From an uncultured Campylobacter sp. (GTDB taxonomy: Bacteria > Campylobacterota > Campylobacteria > Campylobacterales > Campylobacteraceae), in NCBI RefSeq assembly GCF_937981295.1, contig NZ_CALJPC010000002.1, forward strand, positions 9,188 to 73,187: a stretch of DNA of 64,000 bases. Reading direction: 5' to 3'. The notes below the pieces were generated by a model. That model saw nothing but the letters and a program-made list of their open reading frames with translations. It was not told where the DNA came from and ran no database searches. The translations under genes and the position numbers were made by a program. This document shows, one piece after another, positions 51,546 to 60,716 of the stretch (positions are counted from its first letter, which is position 1; the number at the start of each line of letters is the position of its first letter).

Positions 51546-51605
51546 TTAAAATTTAACGCCGAAGCGGTCCAAAAATAGCGCGTCAAATTTCATAGCGAGT
51601 TTGCG
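51546..51605. repeat. Direct repeat copy B between SNF genes
   Basis: Begins TTAAAATTTAACGCCGAAGC and ends ATTTCATAGCGAGTTTGCG, matching copy A. It lies about 60 bases before the second transporter. Confidence 0.5.
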
Positions 51606-51665
51606 TATATAGTTTGGAATTTTAAAATTCCGTAGCTTTAAAATTTAAAAATCATCGGAGCGAAA

Positions 51666-53009
51666 ATGAACGATAAATTTAGCAAAATCGGCTTCATACT
51701 TGCCGTCGCAGGCGGCGCGGTGGGGCTTGGCAACGCATGGAAATTCCCCACCCTCGTGGGTCAAAACGGCGGCAGCGCCTTCGTGCTTTTGTATCTCGCG
51801 CTCACGCTGGGAGTGGGCTTTAGCATATTTTTAGCCGAGATGGCGCTAGGCAGGCTAAGCGGGCGGGATCTGCCGAGCGCATACGAGGCGCTGGCGCCGC
51901 GCGGCGGACGCAAATGGCGCGCGGGAGGCGTTTTCATCGCGGGCGGCATGCTGGTGCTGTCCTTTTACCTCGTCATCCTCGGCTGGGTGATCCGCTACAT
52001 ATTTTTGGGCTTTTCTCCGCTGCCCGCAACTGCCGAGGAAGCGGGCGCCGTCTTTGACGATCTCATCTCGCATTCGCTAGCCACGAGCCTCGGCTTTTAC
52101 GCGCTTGCGCTCGTGCTGACGCTCTCCGTCGTCGCGCGCGGCATCAAAAGCGGTATCGAGCGGCTCAACGTCGTGATGATGCCGCTTCTTTTCGTGCTGC
52201 TGCTTGCGATGCTTGCGTATGCGTGCACGATGCAGGGCTTCGGCGCGGCGGCGAAATTTCTTTTCTACCCCGACTTCGGCAAAATCACCGTTAATTCCGT
52301 CCTATCCGCGCTCGGACTTGCGCTTTTTACCCTGTGCGTGGGCGTCGGCTGTATCGCAGCATACGCGGCATCGCTTAGCGAGGGGGTGCGGCTCGTGCGA
52401 AGCTCGGTAAACATCGTATTTATCAACATCGCGATCGGGCTGATGATGGGGCTCATCGTCTTTACCTTCATCTTCGAATTCCGCGCCGATCCCGCGCAGG
52501 GTGCGGGGCTTGTGTTTGTCTCGCTCACTACGATGTTTGCAAAAATGGGGCTAGCGGGACAGGTGCTTGAAGTCGCGTTTTTCGTCTCGCTCTTTTTCGC
52601 GGGGATCACAAGCGCGGTTTCGATGATCGAGCCATTCGTCTTCTATCTCATCGGCAGATTTAAAATTTCGCGCTTGTGCGCAGTCTGCATCTCGGGGTGC
52701 GTCATAGCGGTGCTAGGCGCATGCTCGCTGCTATCGATGCACGCGGATTATGCGAGCAAGTTTAAGCTTTTCGGCGCGAGCTTTTTTGACTGCTTGGACT
52801 TCGTAAGCTCAAACGTCATGCTGCCTCTAGGCGCGCTAACCTCGGCGATCTTCGTGGGCTTTGTGATGGATCAGAAGCGCCTGCGCGGGCTTTTCGGCGC
52901 AGATATGGGCGAGCTTGGATTTAAAATTTGGTACTTTTCACTGCGCTTCGTAGCGCCCGTCGCGATCGTGATCATAATGGCAAATCTGCTGTTTTTCGGC
53001 GGGAAGTAG
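51666..53009 (+). CDS. Sodium:neurotransmitter symporter family (SNF) transporter, copy 2
   Basis: 447 residues, a paralogue of the gene at 49810 with the same TM1 motif (GGAVGLGNAWKFPTLVGQ) and order of helices, but with higher GC content. A tandem pair of SNF transporters is common in Campylobacter. Whether they form a heteromer is not known to me. AAAATCATCGGAGCGAAA upstream supplies a GGAG ribosome site. Confidence 0.9.
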   Translation: MNDKFSKIGFILAVAGGAVGLGNAWKFPTLVGQNGGSAFVLLYLALTLGVGFSIFLAEMALGRLSGRDLPSAYEALAPRGGRKWRAGGVFIAGGMLVLSFYLVILGWVIRYIFLGFSPLPATAEEAGAVFDDLISHSLATSLGFYALALVLTLSVVARGIKSGIERLNVVMMPLLFVLLLAMLAYACTMQGFGAAAKFLFYPDFGKITVNSVLSALGLALFTLCVGVGCIAAYAASLSEGVRLVRSSVNIVFINIAIGLMMGLIVFTFIFEFRADPAQGAGLVFVSLTTMFAKMGLAGQVLEVAFFVSLFFAGITSAVSMIEPFVFYLIGRFKISRLCAVCISGCVIAVLGACSLLSMHADYASKFKLFGASFFDCLDFVSSNVMLPLGALTSAIFVGFVMDQKRLRGLFGADMGELGFKIWYFSLRFVAPVAIVIIMANLLFFGGK

Positions 53010-53145
53010 GAAGCGATTTTATTAAATTTAAAGGCGGAAGAGTTTAAATTTAGACTCGTTTCGGGCAAGTTTAAATTTAAAACCGCTTAACATCGTAGCC
53101 CACTAGGCTCGTATTTTAACTAGCGTTTTGCTAAAGGAGTAAATT

Positions 53146-53976
53146 TTGAAAGCTCTTAAATTTCTAACCAAAGCCATAATCGCCGCGCTCGGCGTTTGTG
53201 TAATCGTCGGCGCGCTTAATTACAGCGGGTTTAGCTTTAGTGATCTAAAATGGCTTAGCAAAGATGAGATGGTGCAAAATTTCGTACAGGACGAATTAGA
53301 AAATTATTATTATGAAGGGAAGTCCAAATACAATAAACTTTACACCATAGATACCAACTTAACATTTCACGAAGCTATTTCTAAAATCAACGAAATCTTT
53401 GAAAATCATTCAAATGACAAGGACTTTAATTTAATACATGATTTAAATTCTTCACTCCCTTTTAGAGATATTACAGACGAAATGGTATCGGATGAAAAAA
53501 TCCCATGGACTTTTTCAGATTTTATCTACCACCATACTGTCAATAATGTCGATGCGGGAGATAATTACACGTATAGACCATTTGAAGGCAATAGAAAAAT
53601 AGACTATGAAAAAGAAAAAGGTAAAGTGATTATTCTAGATCAGCATTATTCATCAAATATTTATTTATCAGATACTTTCACCATAAAAGAATGCCGTAAA
53701 GAAACATCGTTTATTGATAGAATACTGGGCGAAAGCCAATTTTGTATGAAATTTATAGCGATAAAACGTATCCCCAATGAGTATGAGCCGAGCAAGCGGT
53801 ATCGTGACGATCCAAATTTTATATTCAATAGCACGAAACGGGATTTTGATGTGTTTTTAAAAAATATAGATTCTGAAGAAAGCTGCCTCGGTATTATTGA
53901 TTGTTATGAGGCTAGATTAGACAACCACGGAAGCAGATATATAGGATTTATGAAGCTTTTTGAGCTTATGAAATGA
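53146..53976 (+). CDS. Membrane-anchored periplasmic hypothetical protein, AT-rich
   Basis: 276 residues. The start is TTG with AAAGGAG seven bases before it. One membrane helix (about 8-26) is followed by a long soluble region with many Asn, Asp, Tyr and Lys. Two PglB sequons are present: DTNLT and DLNSS. Cys pairs occur in the C-terminal half. The gene is far more AT-rich than its neighbours, suggesting acquisition. I do not recognise the family. Confidence 0.65.
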   Translation: MKALKFLTKAIIAALGVCVIVGALNYSGFSFSDLKWLSKDEMVQNFVQDELENYYYEGKSKYNKLYTIDTNLTFHEAISKINEIFENHSNDKDFNLIHDLNSSLPFRDITDEMVSDEKIPWTFSDFIYHHTVNNVDAGDNYTYRPFEGNRKIDYEKEKGKVIILDQHYSSNIYLSDTFTIKECRKETSFIDRILGESQFCMKFIAIKRIPNEYEPSKRYRDDPNFIFNSTKRDFDVFLKNIDSEESCLGIIDCYEARLDNHGSRYIGFMKLFELMK

Positions 53977-54319
53977 TATGATGTTGGCAGTATTATATTA
54001 ATTTGAAGTAACGATATCAAGCGCCCTAGCTCCGTGCGTAGCAAAACATAAAATTCCTCGTAAAATTTTACGCTTGACATCTTACGAATAGATTTTACCG
54101 AAGTAAAATTTTATCGGGCGGCGCCGTATCTCGTGCTGCGAGCGCAAAACGTTTAGCAAATATCGCGATAAATTTAAACTTATAATAGTGGAGTTTGAAA
54201 AAAAGACGCGCCGCTTTGAAAACGCATACGAAGCTACGTGGCAGCATTTGTGGCAAGCGGTGCAAGCCATGCCGCTAAATTTAGAACAAAATTTCAAAAT
54301 AAGGCTAAATTTAAGAAAT
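53977..54319. other. Spacer between the AT-rich hypothetical and rho
   Basis: 343 bases with no gene I can support. It lies between convergent genes and probably holds their terminators. No strong hairpin was picked out. Confidence 0.35.
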
Positions 54320-55666
54320 TTAGCCGTTCATTATCGATAGCAGTTCGGTGTTATCTTTGGTTTTTAGCATCTTGGCGTATAAAAATTTCAGCGCCTCGAC
54401 GTCGTCCATCGTCGAGATCGCCGAGCGCAGCGCCCAGATCTTTTGCAGATTTTCGCTGCCTTGCAAAAGCTCCTCTTTGCGCGTGCCGGACTTGGTGATG
54501 TTGATCGCGGGGTAAATTCTACGATCCGAGATGTTGCGATCGAGGATGATCTCGCTGTTGCCCGTGCCTTTGAACTCCTCGAAGATAACGTCGTCCATTC
54601 GCGAGCCGGTCTCGATGAGCGCGGTAGCGACGATGGTAAGCGAGCCGCCGTTTTCGATGTTTCGCGCCGCACCGAAGAAGCGCTTCGGCTTGTGCAGGGC
54701 GTTTGCGTCCACGCCGCCGCTTAGCACCTTACCGCTGCTAGGCGTGACGGTGTTGTAGGCGCGCGCAAGGCGGGTGATGCTATCGAGCAGGATGACGACG
54801 TCCTTGCCGTTTTCGACGGCGCGTTTCGCCTTTTCGATGACGAGCTCGGCGACGCGAACGTGGTTGAATGCGGGCTGATCGAAGGTCGAGCTAAACACTT
54901 CGCCGCGTACGCTACGCTCCATGTCGGTCACCTCCTCGGGGCGCTCGTCGACTAGCAGCACCAAAAGCTCGACCTCGGGGTGGTTGCGCGTAATGCCGTT
55001 GGCAAGCTCTTTCATAAGCTCCGTTTTACCGCTACGCGGAGGCGCCGTGATGAGCCCGCGCTGCCCCTTGCCGATCGGAGTGAAAAGATCGAGCACGCGA
55101 CCGGTAAGGCGCATCGGGTCATATTCAAGCTTGAGCTTTTCGGTCGGGAAAAGCGGCGTGAGATTGTCAAATAGCGGGCGCTCTCTGGCCTCTTGGATCG
55201 ATTTATAATTGATCGCCTCGATCTTTAAGAGCGCGTAGTACTTCTCCTGATCCTTCGGCTCGCGTACCTGACCCGTGACGATGTCGCCGACGCGCAGGGC
55301 GAATTTACGGATCTGGCTTAGGCTCACGTAGGCATCGTTAGCGCTGTCGCTTAAATTTGAATCTATGCCGCGCAAAAAGCCGTAGCCCTCGGCGGTAACC
55401 TCCAAAATTCCCGTAAAAAGTATGAAGCCGCCCTGCTTCGTCTGCATACGTAAAATTTCAAAAACGAGCGCTTGGCGGCGGAATTCGCGCGGGTTCTCGA
55501 CGCCTAGCTCGTCTGCTATGGCGATGAGATTTTCAAGATCCATCGAGCGGAGCTCCTCGATCTGGTAGCCCTCGACGGGAACGTGCGTTTTAGCGTAAGT
55601 TTTTCTGCCGTTTTGATTAGAATTTGAAACGGCGGTCTGAGCGGAATTTTGATTTGTATTTTCCAT
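54320..55666 (-). CDS. rho: Transcription termination factor Rho
   Basis: 448 residues. The N-terminal helical bundle and cold-shock-like RNA-binding domain (GILEVTAEGYGFLRG) are followed by the ATPase: APPRSGKTELMKELANG (Walker A), LLVDERPEEVTDM and a LLDSITRLARAYN (Walker B). The Q/R loops are present. The first 22 residues are Asn/Gln/Ser-rich, similar in style to the low-complexity islands. It stops at an RNA-helicase-typical end. Confidence 0.95.
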   Translation of the reverse strand: MENTNQNSAQTAVSNSNQNGRKTYAKTHVPVEGYQIEELRSMDLENLIAIADELGVENPREFRRQALVFEILRMQTKQGGFILFTGILEVTAEGYGFLRGIDSNLSDSANDAYVSLSQIRKFALRVGDIVTGQVREPKDQEKYYALLKIEAINYKSIQEARERPLFDNLTPLFPTEKLKLEYDPMRLTGRVLDLFTPIGKGQRGLITAPPRSGKTELMKELANGITRNHPEVELLVLLVDERPEEVTDMERSVRGEVFSSTFDQPAFNHVRVAELVIEKAKRAVENGKDVVILLDSITRLARAYNTVTPSSGKVLSGGVDANALHKPKRFFGAARNIENGGSLTIVATALIETGSRMDDVIFEEFKGTGNSEIILDRNISDRRIYPAINITKSGTRKEELLQGSENLQKIWALRSAISTMDDVEALKFLYAKMLKTKDNTELLSIMNG

Positions 55667-55727
55667 TTGTCCTCTTAGAGTGTGAAGTTATTAAATTTGG
55701 TTTTAAAAAAGTCGCGAAATTTAAAAT

Positions 55728-56666
55728 TTAGTTTTCTTTATAAGCACCGAACCTTAAAATTTTTTGTTGTCTTCTGCTGATGAGCTCGTCTATGCTAAGA
55801 TCGTCTAGCTTGTGCAGCTCGGTTAAGACGTAGTTTCCAAGCGCTTTTATCGCGCCGTCTTTATCTCTGTGGGCGCCCGTTTTAGGCTCTTTGATCACGT
55901 CGTCAATCAAGCCCAGCTCTTTTAGCTCCTCGGCGGTGATCTTTAACGCTTTCGTAGCGGCCTCGCTCTTACTTGGATCGTTCCACAAAATCGCGGCACA
56001 GCCCTCGGGAGAGATGACTGAAAAGATTGAGTTTTGAAGCATCGCCAAACGATCGGCCACGCCGATCGCTAAAGCTCCGCCGCTACCGCCCTCGCCGATA
56101 ACGACGGCGATCGTAGGGGTTTTAAGATCGCTAAGCTCATATAAATTTCGCGCGATAGCCTCGCTTTGACCGCGCTCCTCAGCTCCGAGTCCCGGATATG
56201 CGCCCGGAGTGTCGATCAAAAACAAAATAGGAAGGTTAAATTTCTCGGCAAGTTTCGCTACGCGCAGAGCCTTACGATAGCCCTCAGGATGCGGCATGCC
56301 GAAATTTCGCTTCAGCTTGTTTTTGGTGCCGCGACCCTTCTGTTCGGCGATCACGGCGATTTTGCGGTTGCCCATAATGCCTAGATAGCACACGATCGAA
56401 GGATCGTCTCTAAAGGCACGGTCGCCGTGAAGCTCCCTGGCGTCCTGCAAAAGCGCGCGAATATAATCGATCGCGTAAGGGCGATCCGGATGGCGCGCAA
56501 GCTGAAGTCTTTGGTATTCGTTTAAATTCTTATAAACTTTGGAAATTTCTTTTTCGAGGTTCTTATTTAAAATTTCGACTGCGTCCTCATCGCCGCGAAT
56601 TTTTGCAGCGGTGATGTCCTCGTCAATCTGCTTTATAGACTTTTCGAAGTCCAGATAGCTAGCCAT
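55728..56666 (-). CDS. accA: Acetyl-CoA carboxylase carboxyltransferase subunit alpha AccA
   Basis: 312 residues. The N-terminal helices, LARHPDRPYAIDYI, FGMPHPEGYRKALR and IDTPGAYPGLGAEERGQSEA, then GEGGSGGALAIG, match AccA. It transfers carboxyl from biotin to acetyl-CoA with AccD. It overlaps fabF by one base, so the two are translated together. With acpP and fabG it forms a fatty acid cluster. Confidence 0.95.
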   Translation of the reverse strand: MASYLDFEKSIKQIDEDITAAKIRGDEDAVEILNKNLEKEISKVYKNLNEYQRLQLARHPDRPYAIDYIRALLQDARELHGDRAFRDDPSIVCYLGIMGNRKIAVIAEQKGRGTKNKLKRNFGMPHPEGYRKALRVAKLAEKFNLPILFLIDTPGAYPGLGAEERGQSEAIARNLYELSDLKTPTIAVVIGEGGSGGALAIGVADRLAMLQNSIFSVISPEGCAAILWNDPSKSEAATKALKITAEELKELGLIDDVIKEPKTGAHRDKDGAIKALGNYVLTELHKLDDLSIDELISRRQQKILRFGAYKEN

Positions 56667-57883
56667 TAATCTACTCTTTTGAAAATAAGCGATGCGTTCG
56701 TGCCGCCAAATCCAAAGTTATTGCTCATGACGCAATCGAGTTTGGCTTTTCTAGCGACGTTTGGCACATAGTCCAAATCGCAATCTGGATCTTTTGAAAT
56801 TTGATTTATCGTAGGCGGTATGATGCCGTTTTGCATCGCTAAAAGGCTGATCGCAGCCTCTACAGCTCCGGCAGCACCCAGGCAGTGTCCTAGCTGACCC
56901 TTAGTGGAGCTGACCGCAGGCACTTTGCCCTCGCCAAAAAGCTCTTTTAACGCCGCGGTTTCGTTTTTATCGTTTATCGCGGTGGACGTTCCGTGAGCGT
57001 TGATATAATCAATCTTCGGGCGTCCCGCCATCTCGTAGGCCTTTTTCATAGCGCGGATCGGACCGTCTAGGCTAGGTGAAGTGATATGATAAGCATCGCC
57101 GCTGGCGCCGAATCCTACGAGCTCGCCGTAAATTTTAGCACCGCGCGCTTTTGCGTCTTCTAGCTCTTCTAAAACCAAAGCCGCCGCGCCTTCGCCCATT
57201 ACAAAGCCATTTCGCTCCGCATCAAACGGACGTGAAGCGTGCGCAGGATCGTCGTTTCTAGCACAAAGTGCCTTCATCGCGGCAAATCCGCCGATACCTA
57301 CAGGACAAACCGCAGCCTCGGCTCCCACTGCAAGCATCTTTTTCGCTTCACCGATCATGATAACTCTTGCAGCGTCCATAATCGCATGCGCAGAAGCCGC
57401 ACAAGCCGTAACGCTGGATAAATTCGGACCTTTTAATTTATAATATATAGAAACAAAGCCGCCGAGCATATTTACTAACGCAGAAGGGATAAAAAACGGC
57501 GAAATCCGCCTAGGACCGCGCTGCAAGCAGGTATTGGCATTTATCTCGATATTCGGTAAACCGCCGATACCGCTAGCCGAGCTAACGCCGAATTCGTCGC
57601 TATCGAAATCACTAAATTTAGCGTCATCTATGGCTTCGCCCACAGCTTTAAGCCCGAGTTGGATAAATCTATCCATCTTTTTTATCTCTTTTCCATCCTC
57701 GATTATGCTCGAAGGATCGAAACCTTTTACTTCAGCTGCAATTTGAACCGGAAATTCGCTAGCGTCAAAGAGCGAAATTTTATCAACCCCGGTTTTTCCG
57801 TTACAGATATTTTCAAAACTGCTCTGTTTGTCAAGCCCGAGAGAGGTTATCATCCCGATGCCCGTTACTACGACTCGTTTCAA
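56666..57883 (-). CDS. fabF: Beta-ketoacyl-ACP synthase II FabF
   Basis: 405 residues. Catalytic Cys in VTACAASAHA (about 161), His residues in INAHGTSTAIND and GHCLGAAGAVE, and the C-terminal NNFGFGGTNASL loop. It elongates acyl-ACP with malonyl-ACP. It lies 18 bases after acpP. Confidence 0.95.
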   Translation of the reverse strand: MKRVVVTGIGMITSLGLDKQSSFENICNGKTGVDKISLFDASEFPVQIAAEVKGFDPSSIIEDGKEIKKMDRFIQLGLKAVGEAIDDAKFSDFDSDEFGVSSASGIGGLPNIEINANTCLQRGPRRISPFFIPSALVNMLGGFVSIYYKLKGPNLSSVTACAASAHAIMDAARVIMIGEAKKMLAVGAEAAVCPVGIGGFAAMKALCARNDDPAHASRPFDAERNGFVMGEGAAALVLEELEDAKARGAKIYGELVGFGASGDAYHITSPSLDGPIRAMKKAYEMAGRPKIDYINAHGTSTAINDKNETAALKELFGEGKVPAVSSTKGQLGHCLGAAGAVEAAISLLAMQNGIIPPTINQISKDPDCDLDYVPNVARKAKLDCVMSNNFGFGGTNASLIFKRVD

Positions 57884-57901
57884 AACCGCTTCCTTAAAAT
57901 T

Positions 57902-58138
57902 TTATTTTTTAGGCAAATTTTCTATATAATCTACTACGTCTTTAATGCTTACTAATTTTTCGGACTCGCTATCAGGGATCTCGATACCGAATTTCTCCTC
58001 TAAAGCCATTACTAGCTCAACTACGTCAAGAGAGTCCGCGCCCAAATCTTCGATAATTTTAGAGTCAAGTTTAACCTGATCCGGGCTAACGCTGAGTTGT
58101 TCTACAACTACGTCTCTTACATCTTCAAATACTGCCAT
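57902..58138 (-). CDS. acpP: Acyl carrier protein AcpP
   Basis: 78 residues, acidic. The phosphopantetheine Ser is in GADSLDVVELVM (about residue 36). It carries acyl chains in fatty acid synthesis. An AGGAG site precedes the ATG. Confidence 0.96.
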   Translation of the reverse strand: MAVFEDVRDVVVEQLSVSPDQVKLDSKIIEDLGADSLDVVELVMALEEKFGIEIPDSESEKLVSIKDVVDYIENLPKK

Positions 58139-58206
58139 TTTAGCACTCCTTTAAAAAAATACCGCGTAATTCTATAATATTTAACCTTAAATTCCGCTAT
58201 TTAACG

Positions 58207-58950
58207 CTACATATAGAGCCCGCCGTTGATTTTAAGCGACTCGCCAGTAATGTAGCCCGCGCCGTCGCTGAGTAAAAACGCAACTCCTTCGGCGACGTCG
58301 CTCGTGCTTCCGAGGCGCTTAAGCGGGATGCTCGCTTCGTAGCTTGCTTTTACGTCGTCGCTTAGCGCGTCCGTCATATCCGTAGCGATGAAGCCCGGAG
58401 TTATGCAATTAAAGCGGATGCCGCGCGCAGCACCCTCTTTTGCAAAGCTCTTGCTCATCGCGATCATTCCGCCCTTGCTTGCGCTGTAATTGACCTGCCC
58501 GGCGTTGCCCATTTCGCCTACGATCGAGGCGATATTTACGACCGCTCCGAAGCGCTTTTTGCTCATTAGCTTTAAAGCTTCACGGCAGCCAATGAAGGCG
58601 CTGCTTAAATTTGCTTCGATCACGCCCATGAAGTCTTCCAGCTTCATCCTAAGCGCGAGCTTATCGTTCGTGACGCCCGCGTTATTTACGAGATAGCTTA
58701 GTTCACCGTCACTTTGCGCGATCAAGCTTAGCGCCTCGCAAAACTCAGCTTCATTCGTCACGTCAAATTTTATCACGGCGCCCTCTCCGCCGTTTGCGCG
58801 GATCTCCTCTAGCAGCGCATCGGCAGGCTCGGGGCTTGAGCGATAATTGATCCACGCCTTAAGCCCGTAGCCCGCCAAAGTCCTTGCGATCTGCGCGCCG
58901 ATACCGCGGCTCGCGCCCGTGATTAAAACGTTTTTTCCACTAAATTTCAT
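58207..58950 (-). CDS. fabG: 3-oxoacyl-ACP reductase FabG
   Basis: 247 residues, SDR. ITGASRGIGAQIA binds NADPH, NNAG is present, and the YSASKGG motif gives the catalytic Tyr and Lys. C-terminal GGLYM is FabG-typical. It reduces ketoacyl-ACP. It is first in the fabG-acpP-fabF-accA run on the minus strand. Confidence 0.95.
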   Translation of the reverse strand: MKFSGKNVLITGASRGIGAQIARTLAGYGLKAWINYRSSPEPADALLEEIRANGGEGAVIKFDVTNEAEFCEALSLIAQSDGELSYLVNNAGVTNDKLALRMKLEDFMGVIEANLSSAFIGCREALKLMSKKRFGAVVNIASIVGEMGNAGQVNYSASKGGMIAMSKSFAKEGAARGIRFNCITPGFIATDMTDALSDDVKASYEASIPLKRLGSTSDVAEGVAFLLSDGAGYITGESLKINGGLYM

Positions 58951-59051
58951 ACTTATCCTTTTATTAAAATTTTGATGCCTAGCGTAAATTTATCCAAATT
59001 TACCTAAATTTTAGCAGTTTAAACCTGCTCGCGAGCTGCGCCGTTTAAATT

Positions 59052-60518
59052 TCAAAATAGTGCCTCGTCCATCTCCGCGGGCTTTGGTAGCCCCATTAGC
59101 TTTAGCACGGTCGCTGCGACGTTGCTAAGCCCTAGCCCGCTTTTTAGTTCGCGCACGCCCTCGCCCGCGATGAAACAAAATACGTCAAAGGTCGTGTGGT
59201 TGGTTAAAATTTCGCCGTCCGCGTCTCGCATCGCCTCACAGTTGCCGTGATCGCTGATCTGGACATAGGCGTAATCGTGCGCCTTCGCCGCGTTTAAAAT
59301 TTTACCGATACACTCATCCACCGCTTCGACCGCCTTTACCGCGGCGTCGTAATTGCCCGTGTGTCCGACCATATCGCCGTTTGCGAAATTTACGACGATG
59401 AAATCGATCCCCGCTTCGATACCGCGGATCACCGCGTCGCACACCGCTGGCGCGCTCATCTGCGGCTGCTCGTCGTAGGTTTTTACTTTCGGGCTTGGTA
59501 TCAGCACGCGAGTTTCGTTCGGCAGCGGCTCCTCGACGCCGCCGTTAAAGAAAAACGTCACGTGGGCGTATTTTTCGGTCTCGGCGGTGTGAAGCTGCGT
59601 AAGACCGGCTTCCGCGATCACTTCGCAAAGCGTGTTTTTAAGCACGGGCTTCTCAAAAAGCAGAGGAAATTTAAAGTTCGCGTCGTATTCGCTCATCGTG
59701 ATTAAATTTTTCACGACGAACTTCCGCTTGAATTCGCTAAAGCTCTCATCGCCCAAAGCCGCGCAAAGCTCTCTAGCGCGATCGTTTCTAAAATTTATAA
59801 AAATTACTCCGTCGTCCGCGCCGATACCTCTAAAGCCGTTAAAGCTCGCGGGCTCGATAAATTCGTCGCTCACGCCGCGCTCATAGCTTTGTAGCACGTA
59901 CTCGCTAGGCGAAATTTCAAGCGGCGCCGCTTCGCCCATAAGCACGTCGTAAGCGCGCTTTACGCGATCAAAGCGCTTATCGCGATCCATCGCGTAAAAG
60001 CGCCCGCAAACGCTAGCGACTTTAAATTTAGCCTGTAGATGCTTTAAAAATTCCGCTCCGCTGCTCGGCGAAACGTCGCGCCCGTCGGTGATAGCGTGCG
60101 CCCACGTCTCGCAACCCGCATTCTGCGCTATCTCGCAGATCGCGTCGAAATGGCGTAGATGCGAATGCACGCCGCCGTCGCTGTAAAGCCCTATGACGTG
60201 CAGCCTGCGGCACTTTGAAAGCAGGCTCTGCAGCGCTTCGTTTTTCTCAAGCGAGCCCTCATCGATCGCGCGATCAATTTTGACTAGGTTTTGATACAAA
60301 ATTCTACCGCTTCCGATCGTCATATGCCCCACTTCGCTGTTTCCCATCTGCCCTTGCGGCAAGCCCACGGCAAGCCCGGAAGTGTGCAGTAGCGTATTGG
60401 GCACGTTTTTAAAAAGATAATCATAGGCGGGCTTTTTTGCGTTTGCAAACGCGTTAAATTTATCGCTCGCGTTAAAGCCGATGCCGTCGGTAATGAGTAA
60501 AATCGTCTTTTGCCCCAT
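59052..60518 (-). CDS. gpmI: 2,3-bisphosphoglycerate-independent phosphoglycerate mutase GpmI
   Basis: 488 residues. The catalytic Ser is in GQMGNSEVGH (about 61), the metal sites are in LLITDGIGFN and SDHGNCEAM, and AITDGRDV is present. It interconverts 3- and 2-phosphoglycerate with two Mn ions. It is monocistronic, divergent from mraY. Confidence 0.95.
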   Translation of the reverse strand: MGQKTILLITDGIGFNASDKFNAFANAKKPAYDYLFKNVPNTLLHTSGLAVGLPQGQMGNSEVGHMTIGSGRILYQNLVKIDRAIDEGSLEKNEALQSLLSKCRRLHVIGLYSDGGVHSHLRHFDAICEIAQNAGCETWAHAITDGRDVSPSSGAEFLKHLQAKFKVASVCGRFYAMDRDKRFDRVKRAYDVLMGEAAPLEISPSEYVLQSYERGVSDEFIEPASFNGFRGIGADDGVIFINFRNDRARELCAALGDESFSEFKRKFVVKNLITMSEYDANFKFPLLFEKPVLKNTLCEVIAEAGLTQLHTAETEKYAHVTFFFNGGVEEPLPNETRVLIPSPKVKTYDEQPQMSAPAVCDAVIRGIEAGIDFIVVNFANGDMVGHTGNYDAAVKAVEAVDECIGKILNAAKAHDYAYVQISDHGNCEAMRDADGEILTNHTTFDVFCFIAGEGVRELKSGLGLSNVAATVLKLMGLPKPAEMDEALF

Positions 60519-60716
60519 TTTGGCTCCTAAATTTCGTCTAAATTTCGCCGCGCTGGCCTTTTAAGGCAGGTCTGCGGCGCTGTTTTTACGAGCGGCATTA
60601 TACTTTTTTTTGGCAAATGCGGCAAAATTTCATCCGCCCTAAAAGCTAAATTTTACCTCTTTTATACTAAAATGCGCGTTTTCGTATAAAATTTCATAAA
60701 ATTTAAAAGGCAAACT

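Larger units (their letters stand above)
51160..51665. other. Spacer between SNF paralogues with a diverged direct repeat
   Basis: 506 bases. No gene is supported. Two related ~58-bp segments lie at 51190-51249 and 51546-51605 (listed separately). Confidence 0.45.
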
